From Promicromonospora soli (lineage in GTDB: Bacteria; Actinomycetota; Actinomycetes; Actinomycetales; Cellulomonadaceae): a stretch of 64,000 nucleotides of DNA. A program made the translations under genes and the position numbers. Location: the NCBI RefSeq assembly GCF_014653785.1, contig NZ_BNAS01000001.1, positions 977,898 to 1,041,897 on the forward strand, given 5' to 3'. The notes under the pieces were generated by a model, which was given only the letters and a program-made list of their open reading frames with translations, was not told the origin of the DNA and did no database searches. Shown piece by piece: positions 26,423 through 35,039 of this stretch. Position 1 is the stretch's first letter. Each line of letters begins with the position of its first letter.

Positions 26423-27094
26423 ATGAGCACGAGCACCGACCAGATCCCCCATGCCCTCGCCGACTCGACGGCGGGGCTGGACGCGCTGCTGGCCGCCGTC
26501 GGGCAGCTGACCGACGAGGCCCTCGCCGGGCCGTCGGCCCTGGAGGGCTGGACCCGCGGGCATGTGCTGTCCCACATCGCGGGGGTGGGCGGCGCGATGC
26601 TCCGGCAGGCGCAGGCCGCCGCGCGCGGCGAGGTGGTGCCCGTCTACGGGAGCCAGGACACCCGCAACGCCGAGATCGAGGCCGGTTCCGGCCGCACGGC
26701 CGTCGAGCACCTAGCGGTCCTGGAGGGCCTTCGCGACGAGATGGCGCAGGCCTGGCCCGAGCCCGGTTCGCCGCTCTGGGACGCACCGAGCGGCTACCGC
26801 GGCGGGCCGCTGTCTGGCTGCCTGCTGGGCTGGTGGCGCGAGCTGCGGATCCACTCGGTCGATGCGCTCGCCGGCACGCTCCAGGAGGTCGGCTACGAGA
26901 CGTGGGACGACGCCCTCGGTGCCCACCTGCGCGAGTTCCTCGCGATCCGGCTCCCCGCCGGCGTGGCCGTGGACGACGTCGAGGGCGACCCGCGCGACGT
27001 CACCGCATGGCTCGCAGGGCGGGTCCCGGCGACGCCGCTGGCGGGCGACCTGCCCGAGCTCGGGCCGTGGCCGTCCGCCGTCCCAGCGAGGTGA
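26423..27094 (+). CDS. DinB/maleylpyruvate isomerase-like (mycothiol-dependent) protein
   Basis: 223-residue protein of the TIGR03083/MDMPI-N family. The helical metal-binding domain has the motif GWTRGHVLSHIAGVGGAM (first His ligand), a central Glu-rich helix and WWRELRIHSVDAL (last His ligand). It is like actinobacterial maleylpyruvate isomerases that use mycothiol. The real substrate is unknown. GAAGGGA 7 bp before ATG 26423 fixes the start. It follows the PNPOx gene by 17 bp and may be in that operon. Confidence 0.8.
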   Translation: MSTSTDQIPHALADSTAGLDALLAAVGQLTDEALAGPSALEGWTRGHVLSHIAGVGGAMLRQAQAAARGEVVPVYGSQDTRNAEIEAGSGRTAVEHLAVLEGLRDEMAQAWPEPGSPLWDAPSGYRGGPLSGCLLGWWRELRIHSVDALAGTLQEVGYETWDDALGAHLREFLAIRLPAGVAVDDVEGDPRDVTAWLAGRVPATPLAGDLPELGPWPSAVPAR

Positions 27095-27197
27095 AAAGCG
27101 GGCGCGACCAGCGGAGTGAGGGAGGTCACGGCACGCGGCACGTGATTCGCGCCACAACGCTCGTGCCACTTTTCACAAGCCCGCTAAGGTTTCTGAC

Positions 27198-28691
27198 GTG
27201 ACTTCTTACCTCCAGACAGCCCCGCGTCCCTCCGAAGAGGTCGACGTCGCGCTGATCGGCGGAGGGATCATGAGCGCCACGCTCGGCGCGCTGCTCACGA
27301 TCCTCGAGCCGACCTGGCGTATCGGAATCTACGAGCGCCTGGACGAGGTGGCGCTCGAGTCGTCGAACCCGTGGAACAACGCGGGTACCGGCCACGCCGC
27401 GCTCTGCGAGCTGAACTACACGCCGGAGCGCAAGGACGGCTCCGTGGACATCTCCAAGGCGGTGACGATCAACGAGCAGTTCCACACCTCCCGCGAGTTC
27501 TGGAGCCACCTGCTCACCGCCGGCCTGATGGAGGGCACCGACTTCATCAACGTCACGCCGCACATGACGTTCGTGCGCGGCGCGGACAACGTGGACTTCC
27601 TGCAGCGCCGCTACGAGGCGCTGCGCGTGCACCCGCTGTTCAGCGACATGGAGTTCAGCTCCGACCCCGCGGTCATCGGGCAGTGGGCCCCGCTGATGAC
27701 CCTGGACCGCGACGCCGACGAGCCGATCGCCGCCACGCGCGCCGCCGCGGGCACCGACGTCGACTTCGGCTCGCTCACCAAGAAGCTGGTCGACTTCGCC
27801 ACCGCTCACAACACCGAGCTGCACGTGAACCACGAGGTCCGCGGCCTCAAGAAGCTGCGTGACGGCCGGTGGCGCCTCACGCTGCACGACCGCTCCTGGA
27901 ACGCCGGGACCCGCCGCCGCGCCGTCACCGCGAAGTTCGTCTTCGTCGGCGCGGGTGGCGGAGCGCTGCCCCTGCTGCAGGCTTCGGGCATCAAGGAGGC
28001 GCGCGGTTACGGCGGCTTCCCGATCTCGGGCGAGTTCCTGCGCACGTCGGAGCCGGCCGTCGTCGCACAGCACCACGCCAAGGTGTACGGCAAGGCCGAC
28101 GTCGGCGCCCCGCCGATGTCCGTGCCCCACCTGGACACGCGCATCGTCGACGGCAAGCGCTACCTGATGTTCGGCCCGTACGCCGGGTTCAGCCCCAAGT
28201 ACCTCAAGAAGGGCAAGTACCTGGGTCTGATCACGTCGCTGCGCCTGCACAACGTGTTCTCGATGCTGGGTGCGGGCGTGAAGAACCTCGACCTCACCAG
28301 CTACCTGGTGGGCCAGGTCGCGGCCGCCCCGGAGACCAAGTTCCACGAGCTGCAGCGGTTCATGCCGACCGCCCAGCCCGGGGACTGGGAGAGGATCACC
28401 GCCGGCCAGCGTGTCCAGGTGATCAAGTGGGTCAAGGGCAAGGGTGGCGTGCTGGAGTTCGGCACCGAGGTCGTAGCGGCCAAGGACGGCACCATCGCCG
28501 GCCTGCTGGGCGCGTCCCCGGGTGCCTCGACCGCCGTCGCGGCCATGACCGGCCTGCTGGAGCGCTGCTTCCCCGCCAAGTACGACGAGTGGAAGCCGCA
28601 GCTCACCTCGATGATGCCGAGCCTCGGCGGCGTGGACTACGACACCGCGGAGCTCGCGAAGGACGCCGACCGGGTGACTGCGGGAGCCTGA
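27198..28691 (+). CDS. mqo: Malate:quinone oxidoreductase
   Basis: 497-residue peripheral membrane FAD enzyme that oxidises malate to oxaloacetate and passes electrons to the quinone pool, as part of the TCA cycle and respiratory chain. N-terminal FAD fold VDVALIGGGIMSATLGALL; diagnostic blocks ESSNPWNNAGTGHAALCELN, VGAGGGALPLLQASGI, GYGGFPISGEFL and LGASPGASTAV. Full length for the family. GTG start. A very long hairpin begins 2 bp after the stop. Confidence 0.97.
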   Translation: MTSYLQTAPRPSEEVDVALIGGGIMSATLGALLTILEPTWRIGIYERLDEVALESSNPWNNAGTGHAALCELNYTPERKDGSVDISKAVTINEQFHTSREFWSHLLTAGLMEGTDFINVTPHMTFVRGADNVDFLQRRYEALRVHPLFSDMEFSSDPAVIGQWAPLMTLDRDADEPIAATRAAAGTDVDFGSLTKKLVDFATAHNTELHVNHEVRGLKKLRDGRWRLTLHDRSWNAGTRRRAVTAKFVFVGAGGGALPLLQASGIKEARGYGGFPISGEFLRTSEPAVVAQHHAKVYGKADVGAPPMSVPHLDTRIVDGKRYLMFGPYAGFSPKYLKKGKYLGLITSLRLHNVFSMLGAGVKNLDLTSYLVGQVAAAPETKFHELQRFMPTAQPGDWERITAGQRVQVIKWVKGKGGVLEFGTEVVAAKDGTIAGLLGASPGASTAVAAMTGLLERCFPAKYDEWKPQLTSMMPSLGGVDYDTAELAKDADRVTAGA

Positions 28692-28693
28692 CG

Positions 28694-28771
28694 AAGGTCC
28701 GTTCCGAGAACGCGATTGCGCTTGGTTCCGGCCGTGGAACCAAGCGCAATGGCGTTCTGGAAGCGGACCTT
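28694..28771. terminator. Very long bidirectional hairpin between mqo and the acyltransferase genes
   Basis: Arms 28694-28729 and 28736-28771 (36 bases each) pair at about 31 positions around the loop GGCCGT. The inner 15 bp (ATTGCGCTTGGTTCC) are perfect. It separates two convergent genes and carries no U-tract. Confidence 0.8.
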
Positions 28772-28790
28772 CCGTAACGGCCTGCCCCGG

Positions 28791-30206
28791 TCAGCCGCCG
28801 AGCACCGTCAGGCGCTCGGCCCAGCGGTCGAGCAGTGCGTCGACCGTCTCCACCGCGACGTCGGTGCGGGGCATGCGCGCCCGCACCGCGACACCCTCGT
28901 TGGTGCGCGACACCCAGAGCTGCAGGTCGTCGGCCCGAGTGGCGGCCGACACGTGGTGCGCCCGCCGTCCGGCCGCCGCCAAGTGGCCAGGGAGCCGCCG
29001 GTAGTCCAGGTACGAGACCTGGAAGATGTCCACCCGCGGGAACCGCAGCGGCCGCGGCAGCGACTCCACCACCTGTTCGAGCGGCACTGCCGCCAGCTCC
29101 CGCGCGGCCCGGAGGGCCTTGCCCGCGGCGGCGAGCGTCGTGTCCGTGGCGGCTCCGACGCCGACGCCGACAGGGGCGCCCACCTCGATCCGCAGCGGCA
29201 CCGTGGTGGTGTGCCAGCCGATCGTCCGGCGGGCGGTGGCGTCGGCGCGGGTGTGCACCGGCAGGAGCGTGTCCAGGACGGCGGGTCCGCCGAGGTCGGC
29301 GACGGCGCCCGCGAGACTGGCCAGCACGGCGGCCGACGTCGACGCGCCGGCCGCACCCGCGCGCGCGGCGACGGCGTCGGCGGTGGGGGCGTCGGCCAGG
29401 GAGCGCAGCACCGTGCGCTGCGGCACCCGCTCGCCGTCGGGCACGCCGAGCGGCAGCGGGAAGGTGGGCAGCGCCCACCCCCGGTCGCGGAGAAAGCCGT
29501 GCCAGGTCGCGAGCCGAGGGTCGTTGGCGCCGACCAGCTCCGGCCGCGCGGCCGCGGCCGGGTTCAGGGCCTCCACCACCAGAGCGTCCGCGGGCCCATC
29601 CGGCGAGACGGCGGGCACGCCCGCCCCGGCCCGCGCGCCGTAGAGCGCGGCCAGCTCGTCGACGACGACGGTGGTGGACCAGGCGTCGGTGTGCAGGTGA
29701 TCCATGCCGAACACGATCGTCGACCGGTCCGGGCGGCTGATCGCGGCGGGCAGGAACGCCGGGTAACCGAAGGGCGCGCACCGCCGGCTGAGCTCGGCCA
29801 CCAGGTGCGCGCGGGTGGCCTCGACCGTGCTGGTGACGGGGCCGTCGTTGCGCTGCCACACGAGGGTGCCGGGCTCGTGCCGCACCAGGCCGACGCCACC
29901 GGCTGCACCGCCGTCGACGCCGGACGACCCGCCGGGCAGGCGGACCGCCTCGACCGACAGCCCGGCGTGCCGGGCAACCAGATCCCGGAAGGCGGACTCC
30001 AGCGCGCCGAGGTCGACGGGGCCGTCGACGTCGAACGCGGCGGTGATCCACACGCTCGGCTCGCCCGCGTCCGCCCCGAGCAGGTGGTTGCGCTGGTTGT
30101 ACGTCAGCGGTGCCGGGGTCGGCACCCGCCCCGCGCCCGGCATGACGTCCCAGGTGACCACTCGGCCGGGCGCCGGTTCCCAGAGGTCAGCCGAGACGAC
30201 CCGCAC
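28791..30206 (-). CDS. Stand-alone condensation/PapA-like acyltransferase 1
   Basis: 471-residue protein of the condensation (chloramphenicol acetyltransferase-like) superfamily. The active-site motif is DHLHTDAW (H170 to D174), equivalent to HHxxxDG; the Gly is replaced by Ala. A C-terminal block VDIFQVSYLDYRRLPGHL matches the equivalent segments in the two upstream genes (YLDLRRFPG, YVDTRF). N-terminal region LTYNQRNHLL. It overlaps the upstream acyltransferase by 20 bp (30187-30206), so the three minus-strand paralogues are one operon. There are no adenylation or carrier domains nearby, so it probably transfers an acyl group from CoA or ACP to a polyol or sugar. Acceptor unknown. Confidence 0.78.
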   Translation of the reverse strand: MRVVSADLWEPAPGRVVTWDVMPGAGRVPTPAPLTYNQRNHLLGADAGEPSVWITAAFDVDGPVDLGALESAFRDLVARHAGLSVEAVRLPGGSSGVDGGAAGGVGLVRHEPGTLVWQRNDGPVTSTVEATRAHLVAELSRRCAPFGYPAFLPAAISRPDRSTIVFGMDHLHTDAWSTTVVVDELAALYGARAGAGVPAVSPDGPADALVVEALNPAAAARPELVGANDPRLATWHGFLRDRGWALPTFPLPLGVPDGERVPQRTVLRSLADAPTADAVAARAGAAGASTSAAVLASLAGAVADLGGPAVLDTLLPVHTRADATARRTIGWHTTTVPLRIEVGAPVGVGVGAATDTTLAAAGKALRAARELAAVPLEQVVESLPRPLRFPRVDIFQVSYLDYRRLPGHLAAAGRRAHHVSAATRADDLQLWVSRTNEGVAVRARMPRTDVAVETVDALLDRWAERLTVLGG

Positions 30207-31722
30207 CGGTCGCCTCCAGGCGCTCGTCCGGCGCCGCCTCCGTGCCGACCGTCACGGGCACGGCGACCGCCGCCTCGAACGTCGCCGTCAGCTCGGCGAT
30301 GTAGCGGTCCACGGCGGCCTGCGCCGCCGGAGCGTCCGGGGTCTGCGTGACGACGTACAGCCGCTCGTGGTCGCGGTTCACCCAGAGCGAGGCGTTCGCG
30401 GTGCGGCCCTCTCCCGTGAAGTGCAGGCCGCGGTCGTAGGCCGGGCGTCCGACGCCGGGGAACCGCCGCAGGTCCAGGTAGCTGATCAGCTGCGGGCTGC
30501 CGAGGGAGGCCGGGTCGAGGACGCCGCCCGCCAGCATGACGCCGAGCGCGGCGTGCACCGGAACCCTTGCCACCTTCCGGGCCTGCCGGAACGCCGCGTC
30601 CGCGGCCGGCAAGACATCGGTGAACGACGCCGGGACACCGCCGTCGGCCACGGGGAACGTCACCGGCGCGAAGTTGCACAGCCAGCCCTGCGAGGTCTCG
30701 AACCCCGGTCCCCGCGAGCCGACCACGGTGACGCCGAACCAGTCGGCGGCTCCCGTCAGCCGGGCGTCCGTGAGCGCGATCCCGGCGAACACCGCGCCCG
30801 TGAAGCGTACGCCGCGGGCGGCGGCCAGCTCGTCCAGGCGGGCGAGGCCGGCGGCGTCGAGCAGGGTCGCGGAGCGGATCCGCACGGGTGCGGTCTCGCC
30901 GGGCGCCAGGCCGAGGTCCAGCGCGAAGCTGGGCAGCCGGCCGTCGTGCGCGGTCACGGCTTCGGACCAGGCCTGGATCTCGGGGGCGTCCGGCGGGGTC
31001 GCGGCGGCGAGCGCGTGCTCAGCCCGCGCGTGGACGAGGAACGACCCGGCGGTCTCCGGGGCGGGCTCGGGTCCCGACAGGCTCGACCAACGAGGCTCGC
31101 CCGCCCCGCGGACGTCGAGCTCCTCCGCGTACAGCTCCTCGATCTCGCTGAGCACCATCAGCTGCGACGCCCCGTCGGTGAACGCGTGGTCGCAGCCCCA
31201 GAACAGGCTGAACCCCTCGTCGTGGACGACGGCCCCGAGCGCGAACGGCGCCCACGTGTCGGGGCGGCACGCGGCGTCGAAGGTCGCGTTGAGGTGCGTG
31301 GTCACCCACTCGCCCCACGGGAGGCCCGGCCCCGGCGAGAGCGCGGGAACCTCCACGGCCGCGAAGCCGACGGCGTCCGCGGCCACCAGGTGCCGCACGG
31401 GCTCGCCGCCGTCGGTGCAGGCATCGACGTCGAACCACGTGCGCAGGCCCTCGTGCCGGCGCACCAGCCGGGTCAACGCCCGTGCAAGGGCCGCCCCGTC
31501 GAACGCCCCGTCGAGGTGGGTCGCGGTGCCGGTCCAGGCCCTGTGCCGGCCGCCGGACGCGCGGCGCGCCGCATAGGCGCGCAGGTGGTCGCCCTGCAGG
31601 AACGACGGCGGTCCCGGGTCCACCGGGGCCGACGCCGCAGCGGCGAGCGCCTCCGTCGTGGGCCGTACGTGCAGCACCTGTCCGGGCCGCGGGGCCCAGG
31701 TGCCCATGGCGCCGAGAATCAT
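30187..31722 (-). CDS. Stand-alone condensation/PapA-like acyltransferase 2
   Basis: 511-residue condensation-superfamily enzyme with an intact DHAFTDG motif (H179, D183, G184). N-terminal acyl-site region FLQGDHLRAYAARRASGG, RALTRLVRRHEGLRTWF (typical first-lobe helix), C-terminal PQLISYLDLRRFPGVGRPAYD and NASLWVNRDHERLYVVTQ. The ATG at 31722 overlaps the stop of acyltransferase 3 as ATGA, giving strict coupling. It resembles mycobacterial PapA-type acyltransferases that esterify trehalose or polyketide diols. Membership is from motif and fold pattern; substrate is unknown. Confidence 0.8.
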   Translation of the reverse strand: MILGAMGTWAPRPGQVLHVRPTTEALAAAASAPVDPGPPSFLQGDHLRAYAARRASGGRHRAWTGTATHLDGAFDGAALARALTRLVRRHEGLRTWFDVDACTDGGEPVRHLVAADAVGFAAVEVPALSPGPGLPWGEWVTTHLNATFDAACRPDTWAPFALGAVVHDEGFSLFWGCDHAFTDGASQLMVLSEIEELYAEELDVRGAGEPRWSSLSGPEPAPETAGSFLVHARAEHALAAATPPDAPEIQAWSEAVTAHDGRLPSFALDLGLAPGETAPVRIRSATLLDAAGLARLDELAAARGVRFTGAVFAGIALTDARLTGAADWFGVTVVGSRGPGFETSQGWLCNFAPVTFPVADGGVPASFTDVLPAADAAFRQARKVARVPVHAALGVMLAGGVLDPASLGSPQLISYLDLRRFPGVGRPAYDRGLHFTGEGRTANASLWVNRDHERLYVVTQTPDAPAAQAAVDRYIAELTATFEAAVAVPVTVGTEAAPDERLEATGAGRLG

Positions 31723-33164
31723 GCGACAGCCTCTCTCATTTCTGCGGACCCGAAGGCTCGGAAGTAGCCGCGCAGCTCGTCGACCAGCGCGTCCATCGCG
31801 GCGTGCGCCTCGGGTGTGTCCGGGTAGCGGGCGGAGACATTGAGGCCCTCGTGCGTGCGCAGGAACCAGAGGTAGAGCTCGTCGGTGCCATACGCCGGGC
31901 TGCGCAGGGTCCGGGCCGCCCAGGAGGACCAGCGCTCGGCGCCCGGTACGAATCGGGTGTCGACGTAGGACACGGCGAAGTGCGGGCTGTCGGTGATGCC
32001 GCCCAGCTCCGCGATGCGCGCGAACGAGTACCGCACCAGGTTCTTGCCGGCGGAGACCGCCGCGTGCACGCGTTCGACGGCGGCGGTCAGGGCGTGAGAG
32101 TCGATCACCTGGGCCGGCCCGTCCTGCCCGGCCTCCACCTCGCGCAGCACCGGGTCCACGCCGTCGAGGTCGAGGTCCACCGGGCACAGGCCCACGTACC
32201 AGCCGACGGCGGCGGCGTGCTGCGGCGCGTACCTGGTGTGCATCGGCAGCACGAACCGCAGCCGGTCGAGCCCTTGCACCCGGCGCGCGGCGTGCGCGAA
32301 CGCGGCCAGCACCCCGGACTGGGCGGATGCGCCGCGGGCCCGGCTGCGGGCGCTCAGGTCGTCGGTCTGGTCGACGGTGGCGAGCCACGACGACCGGGAG
32401 GCCTGCGGGCGGGCCGCCTCGGCGGCGTCGGCGGCGGGGTGCGTGACGGTGCCGTAGCGAGGGAAGGTGGCGCCGGGCCCGAGGAAGTCGAGCCAGCGGC
32501 GCACGGGCTCGCCGTCGGCGGCGAGCGTCATGGCGAGCTTGCGGTCCTCGGCGGAGAAGTCCACGTGTGAGCCGACCTCCAGCTCGCGCAGCTCGGCGTC
32601 GGGCGCTCCCCGGCGGGCGGCGTCGTACAGCGAGACGATCTCCTCGAACCACAGGAGCTGGGAGTAGGCGTCCATGACCGAGTGGTCGGCGCCGAACGCG
32701 AGCACGAACCAGTCGGCGTCCGGGCCTGGCGCCGGCACGACGCTCGCCATCACGCAGTGTGGCCAGGCGGTGGGCGAGACGTCGGCGAGCAGGCTGGGCA
32801 GCAGGGCGGCGACCTGGCCGGCGGTGAGGTCGCCGACCACCAGGTCCCGGACGGCGACGGCCTCGGCCGGGGCCGTCACCCGCCGCCAGCCCGCCCCTGC
32901 GTCGCGCGTGACGGTGGTGCGCAGCACCTCGTGGCGGCTCACCCACGCGTGGATCGCGCGGCGCAGCGGCTCCGGCTCGTACGGGCCGGGCACGCGCAGC
33001 ACGGAACCGATCCAGGACCCCGGCTCGGAGTCGCGCAGGTGGGCCTCGTGCCCAGGAGACAGGTCTCGCGGGTCCTGCTGCCAGCGTCCGGCGTCGGCCC
33101 GCGGCGTCCAGGACGTCACGGTTCCGGCGGGCAGGTCGTAGGCCGAGAGCTCGGTGTATTCCAT
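31719..33164 (-). CDS. Stand-alone condensation/PapA-like acyltransferase 3 (first gene of operon)
   Basis: 481-residue paralogue with the motif DHSVMDA (H161, D165; Ala for the usual Gly). N-terminal LSPGHEAHLRD and RRAIHAWVSRHEVLRTTV match the condensation first lobe; C-terminal FAVSYVDTRFVPGAERW and DELYLWFLRTHEGLNVSARY match the second. ATG 33164 follows the promoter at 33241-33270 by about 70 bp. It leads the three-gene minus-strand operon and diverges from acyltransferase 4. The three paralogues are strongly diverged from one another, which suggests different acyl donors or acceptor positions on one product. Confidence 0.8.
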   Translation of the reverse strand: MEYTELSAYDLPAGTVTSWTPRADAGRWQQDPRDLSPGHEAHLRDSEPGSWIGSVLRVPGPYEPEPLRRAIHAWVSRHEVLRTTVTRDAGAGWRRVTAPAEAVAVRDLVVGDLTAGQVAALLPSLLADVSPTAWPHCVMASVVPAPGPDADWFVLAFGADHSVMDAYSQLLWFEEIVSLYDAARRGAPDAELRELEVGSHVDFSAEDRKLAMTLAADGEPVRRWLDFLGPGATFPRYGTVTHPAADAAEAARPQASRSSWLATVDQTDDLSARSRARGASAQSGVLAAFAHAARRVQGLDRLRFVLPMHTRYAPQHAAAVGWYVGLCPVDLDLDGVDPVLREVEAGQDGPAQVIDSHALTAAVERVHAAVSAGKNLVRYSFARIAELGGITDSPHFAVSYVDTRFVPGAERWSSWAARTLRSPAYGTDELYLWFLRTHEGLNVSARYPDTPEAHAAMDALVDELRGYFRAFGSAEMREAVA

Positions 33165-33240
33165 GCGGGCGGGTCCCTAGCTCGTTGTGTGGGCACGGCC
33201 AGCACGACGTCGGACGAGTTCCGCGTTCCCCTTGCCGACA

Positions 33241-33270
33241 TTTATACCGGATTCACCGGGTGAAAGTCAG
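33241..33270 (-). promoter_or_regulatory. Promoter with embedded palindromic operator for the acyltransferase operon
   Basis: On the minus strand, CTGACT (33270-33265) and TATAAA (33246-33241) are spaced by 18 bp. The perfect palindrome TTCACCCGGTGAA (33252-33264) fills most of the spacer. A repressor bound there would block RNA polymerase. The site is also placed to affect the divergent gene at 33352. Confidence 0.6.
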
Positions 33271-33311
33271 TCCCCCGCGGATGCCCGGTATGGTCTGGCA
33301 CTTGAAGACGA

Positions 33312-33330
33312 CGGTCCCCGCAAGGGACCG
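33312..33330 (+). other. Leader hairpin upstream of acyltransferase 4
   Basis: CGGTCCC (33312-33318) and GGGACCG (33324-33330) form a 7-bp stem with a CGCAA loop, 21 bp before the GTG start. It may modulate translation or RNA stability. Confidence 0.4.
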
Positions 33331-33351
33331 GAACCGAACGGGGAGACGAGC

Positions 33352-34881
33352 GTGCCGAACCCGCCAGCCGCACTGCGCCTGCAGTTCGCAGACGACATGT
33401 TCCTGCGCCGGCACGACGGCGACGCGAGCCCGGCGGTGAACCAGGTGCTGTGGCGCCTCGACGGGCCGTACGACGCCGACCGCCTGCGCGACCTGGCCGA
33501 ACGCATCGCCGACGGATCGCTGCACCGGCGGGTGGTGCGGACGCGCGTGCCCGGGGCGCGGCACCGGTGGGCGCCCGCGGGGACCCTGCCGGTCCTGGAC
33601 CTCCAGACGGCGGCCGTGGCCGTAGACCGGATCGGGACGTGGGCGCAGGCACAGGCCGACGTGCCGCTCGATCCCGCCCGCGGCCGCTCCTGGCGGCTCG
33701 CCGCGGCGGACATCGCGGGGGGCGCTGACGGCGCGGGCGCGGTGGTCGGCGGCATCGTCTCGCTCACCTGCGCGCATGCGGTGGCCGACGGCGCCGCGCT
33801 GATCGACGCCGTCGTGCGCGCCTCGACGCATGCCGACCCGATAGTCGTGCCGGCGCCCGAGCGCGGGCCGAGGGCGCTGCTCGCGGACGCCGCCGACGCC
33901 GCGGGCCAGGCCGCCGCCGTCGCGCGCTGGGCGCAGGCCAAGGCGCGGGAGACCGCCCGCGAGCGGCTGTCGGCCGAGCGCGCTCCTGCGGTCGAACCTG
34001 CACCGGCGGTCGAACCTGCACCGGCGGTCGAACCTGCACCGGCGGTCGAACACGCTCCAGTGGTCGAGCCCTCTCCGGTGGTCGAGCCCTCTCCGGTGGT
34101 CGAGCCCTCTCCGGTGGTCGAGCCCTCTCCGGTGGTCGAGCCTGTCGAGACCCAGGTTTCGACAGGCTCAACCGGCGAGGCGGACTCAGCCACGGACGAC
34201 GCCGGCTGGCGCGCCCCCGTGCTGCACGTCGAGCTCCCGTCCGACCAGGTGGCCAGAGCCGCGGCCGAGCACGGCGGAACACAGAACACCTGGTTCGTGG
34301 CGTTCCTCGCCCGCCTGGTGCACGCCACCGGCCGGTTCCCGGGCGAGCCCGTCCCCGTCGCGCTGCCCGTGTCCACGCGCGGCCCCGACGACCCGCGCGC
34401 GAACTCGACCAAGATCGCCCGGGTCACGATCCCGGCCGACGTGCTCGCCAAGCGCGACCTCGGCTGGGTCCGGGCAGCCGCCAAGGAGGCATACGCCGCC
34501 GTCGGGGAGGCCGCGCAGGGCGTTGCCCCGGTGCCGCTCGAACTGGTGCAGATGCTGCCCGACACTGTCGTGAGCCGGCTGCCGCAGCCGCCCGTCGCGG
34601 CCGCCCTGGCGTCCAACCTGGGCAAGCCGCCCGAGGGGTACACGCAGGCGCCGGGCGGCTCGGTGCGCGCGGTCGCCACCTTGTCGCACTACCAGGGAGC
34701 CACCGCCGCCGAGCTGCGCGCCGCCGGCGGCGGGCTCGTCGCGTTCTGCACCACCGTGGGCCCGACGACGATGCTCAGCGTCGCCGCCCTCGACCCCGAC
34801 CGGGTGGCCGACGCCGAGACGCTGCGCGCCCTCGTGCTTGCCGAGACGGCCGCCTGGTACCTCCCCGCGGTGCCGTGGTGA
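33352..34881 (+). CDS. WS/DGAT-like stand-alone acyltransferase 4 with repeat-encoded linker
   Basis: 509-residue protein of the condensation superfamily, closer to wax ester synthase/diacylglycerol acyltransferase in pattern: DMFLRRHDG start, VNQVLWRLDGPYD, catalytic AHAVADG (H142, D146, G147), then VPVALPVSTRGPDDPRANST and ALASNLGKPP. Residues about 212-275 are a Pro/Glu/Val-rich spacer made of nine 6-residue units (APAVEP, then SPVVEP) followed by VETQVSTGSTG; it joins the two lobes and is encoded by repeat DNA. The GTG start has GGGAG upstream. It is homologous to acyltransferase 5 at 36413, which lacks the spacer. Confidence 0.78.
   Translation: MPNPPAALRLQFADDMFLRRHDGDASPAVNQVLWRLDGPYDADRLRDLAERIADGSLHRRVVRTRVPGARHRWAPAGTLPVLDLQTAAVAVDRIGTWAQAQADVPLDPARGRSWRLAAADIAGGADGAGAVVGGIVSLTCAHAVADGAALIDAVVRASTHADPIVVPAPERGPRALLADAADAAGQAAAVARWAQAKARETARERLSAERAPAVEPAPAVEPAPAVEPAPAVEHAPVVEPSPVVEPSPVVEPSPVVEPSPVVEPVETQVSTGSTGEADSATDDAGWRAPVLHVELPSDQVARAAAEHGGTQNTWFVAFLARLVHATGRFPGEPVPVALPVSTRGPDDPRANSTKIARVTIPADVLAKRDLGWVRAAAKEAYAAVGEAAQGVAPVPLELVQMLPDTVVSRLPQPPVAAALASNLGKPPEGYTQAPGGSVRAVATLSHYQGATAAELRAAGGGLVAFCTTVGPTTMLSVAALDPDRVADAETLRALVLAETAAWYLPAVPW
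33988..34149. repeat. Nine tandem 18-bp units inside acyltransferase 4
   Basis: Units 1-4 are variants of GCGGTCGAACCTGCACCG and units 5-9 variants of GTGGTCGAGCCCTCTCCG, head to tail without gaps and in frame. The last unit merges into the inverted repeat at 34134-34173. Likely slippage expansion of the GGTCGAGCC core of that repeat. Confidence 0.92.
34134..34173. repeat. Interspersed inverted repeat (GGTCGAGCCTGTCGAGACC type), complete copy
   Basis: Left arm GGTCGAGCCTGTCGAGACC (34134-34152) and right arm GGTTTCGACAGGCTCAACC (34155-34173) pair at 17 of 19 positions with a 2-base loop. It lies in frame within acyltransferase 4. Related sequences occur at 4501, 16039, 41156-41272, 44006, 54138 and 55247. 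Confidence 0.85.
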
Positions 34882-35039
34882 CAGGCGGCTCGGGCGCCTT
34901 CGGCTCAGGCTCCGTTCTTTGGCGGCCGAGCCTGCGCTGCACCTCCGGCTCAGGCTCCGCTTGTTGTCGCCAGAGCCTGCGGTTCCGCTTCGGGCGAGTG
35001 CCTCGTTCCTCGGCCCTCACCCTGCGCTACACCTCCGGC
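34882..35039. repeat. Imperfect direct repeats in the acyltransferase 4/glycosyltransferase gap
   Basis: 158 bp between convergent stops. GCCTGCGCTGCACCTCCGGC near 34931 is repeated as CCCTGCGCTACACCTCCGGC near 35022, and GGCTCAGGCTCCG occurs at about 34900 and 34950. No gene is seen. It probably serves as a termination region. Confidence 0.5.

Noticed and set aside
33988-34149. Possible CRISPR or assembly duplication at the 18-bp repeats
   Set aside because: No spacers, repeats are in frame and diverged into two subtypes, so a coding tandem repeat is the better reading.
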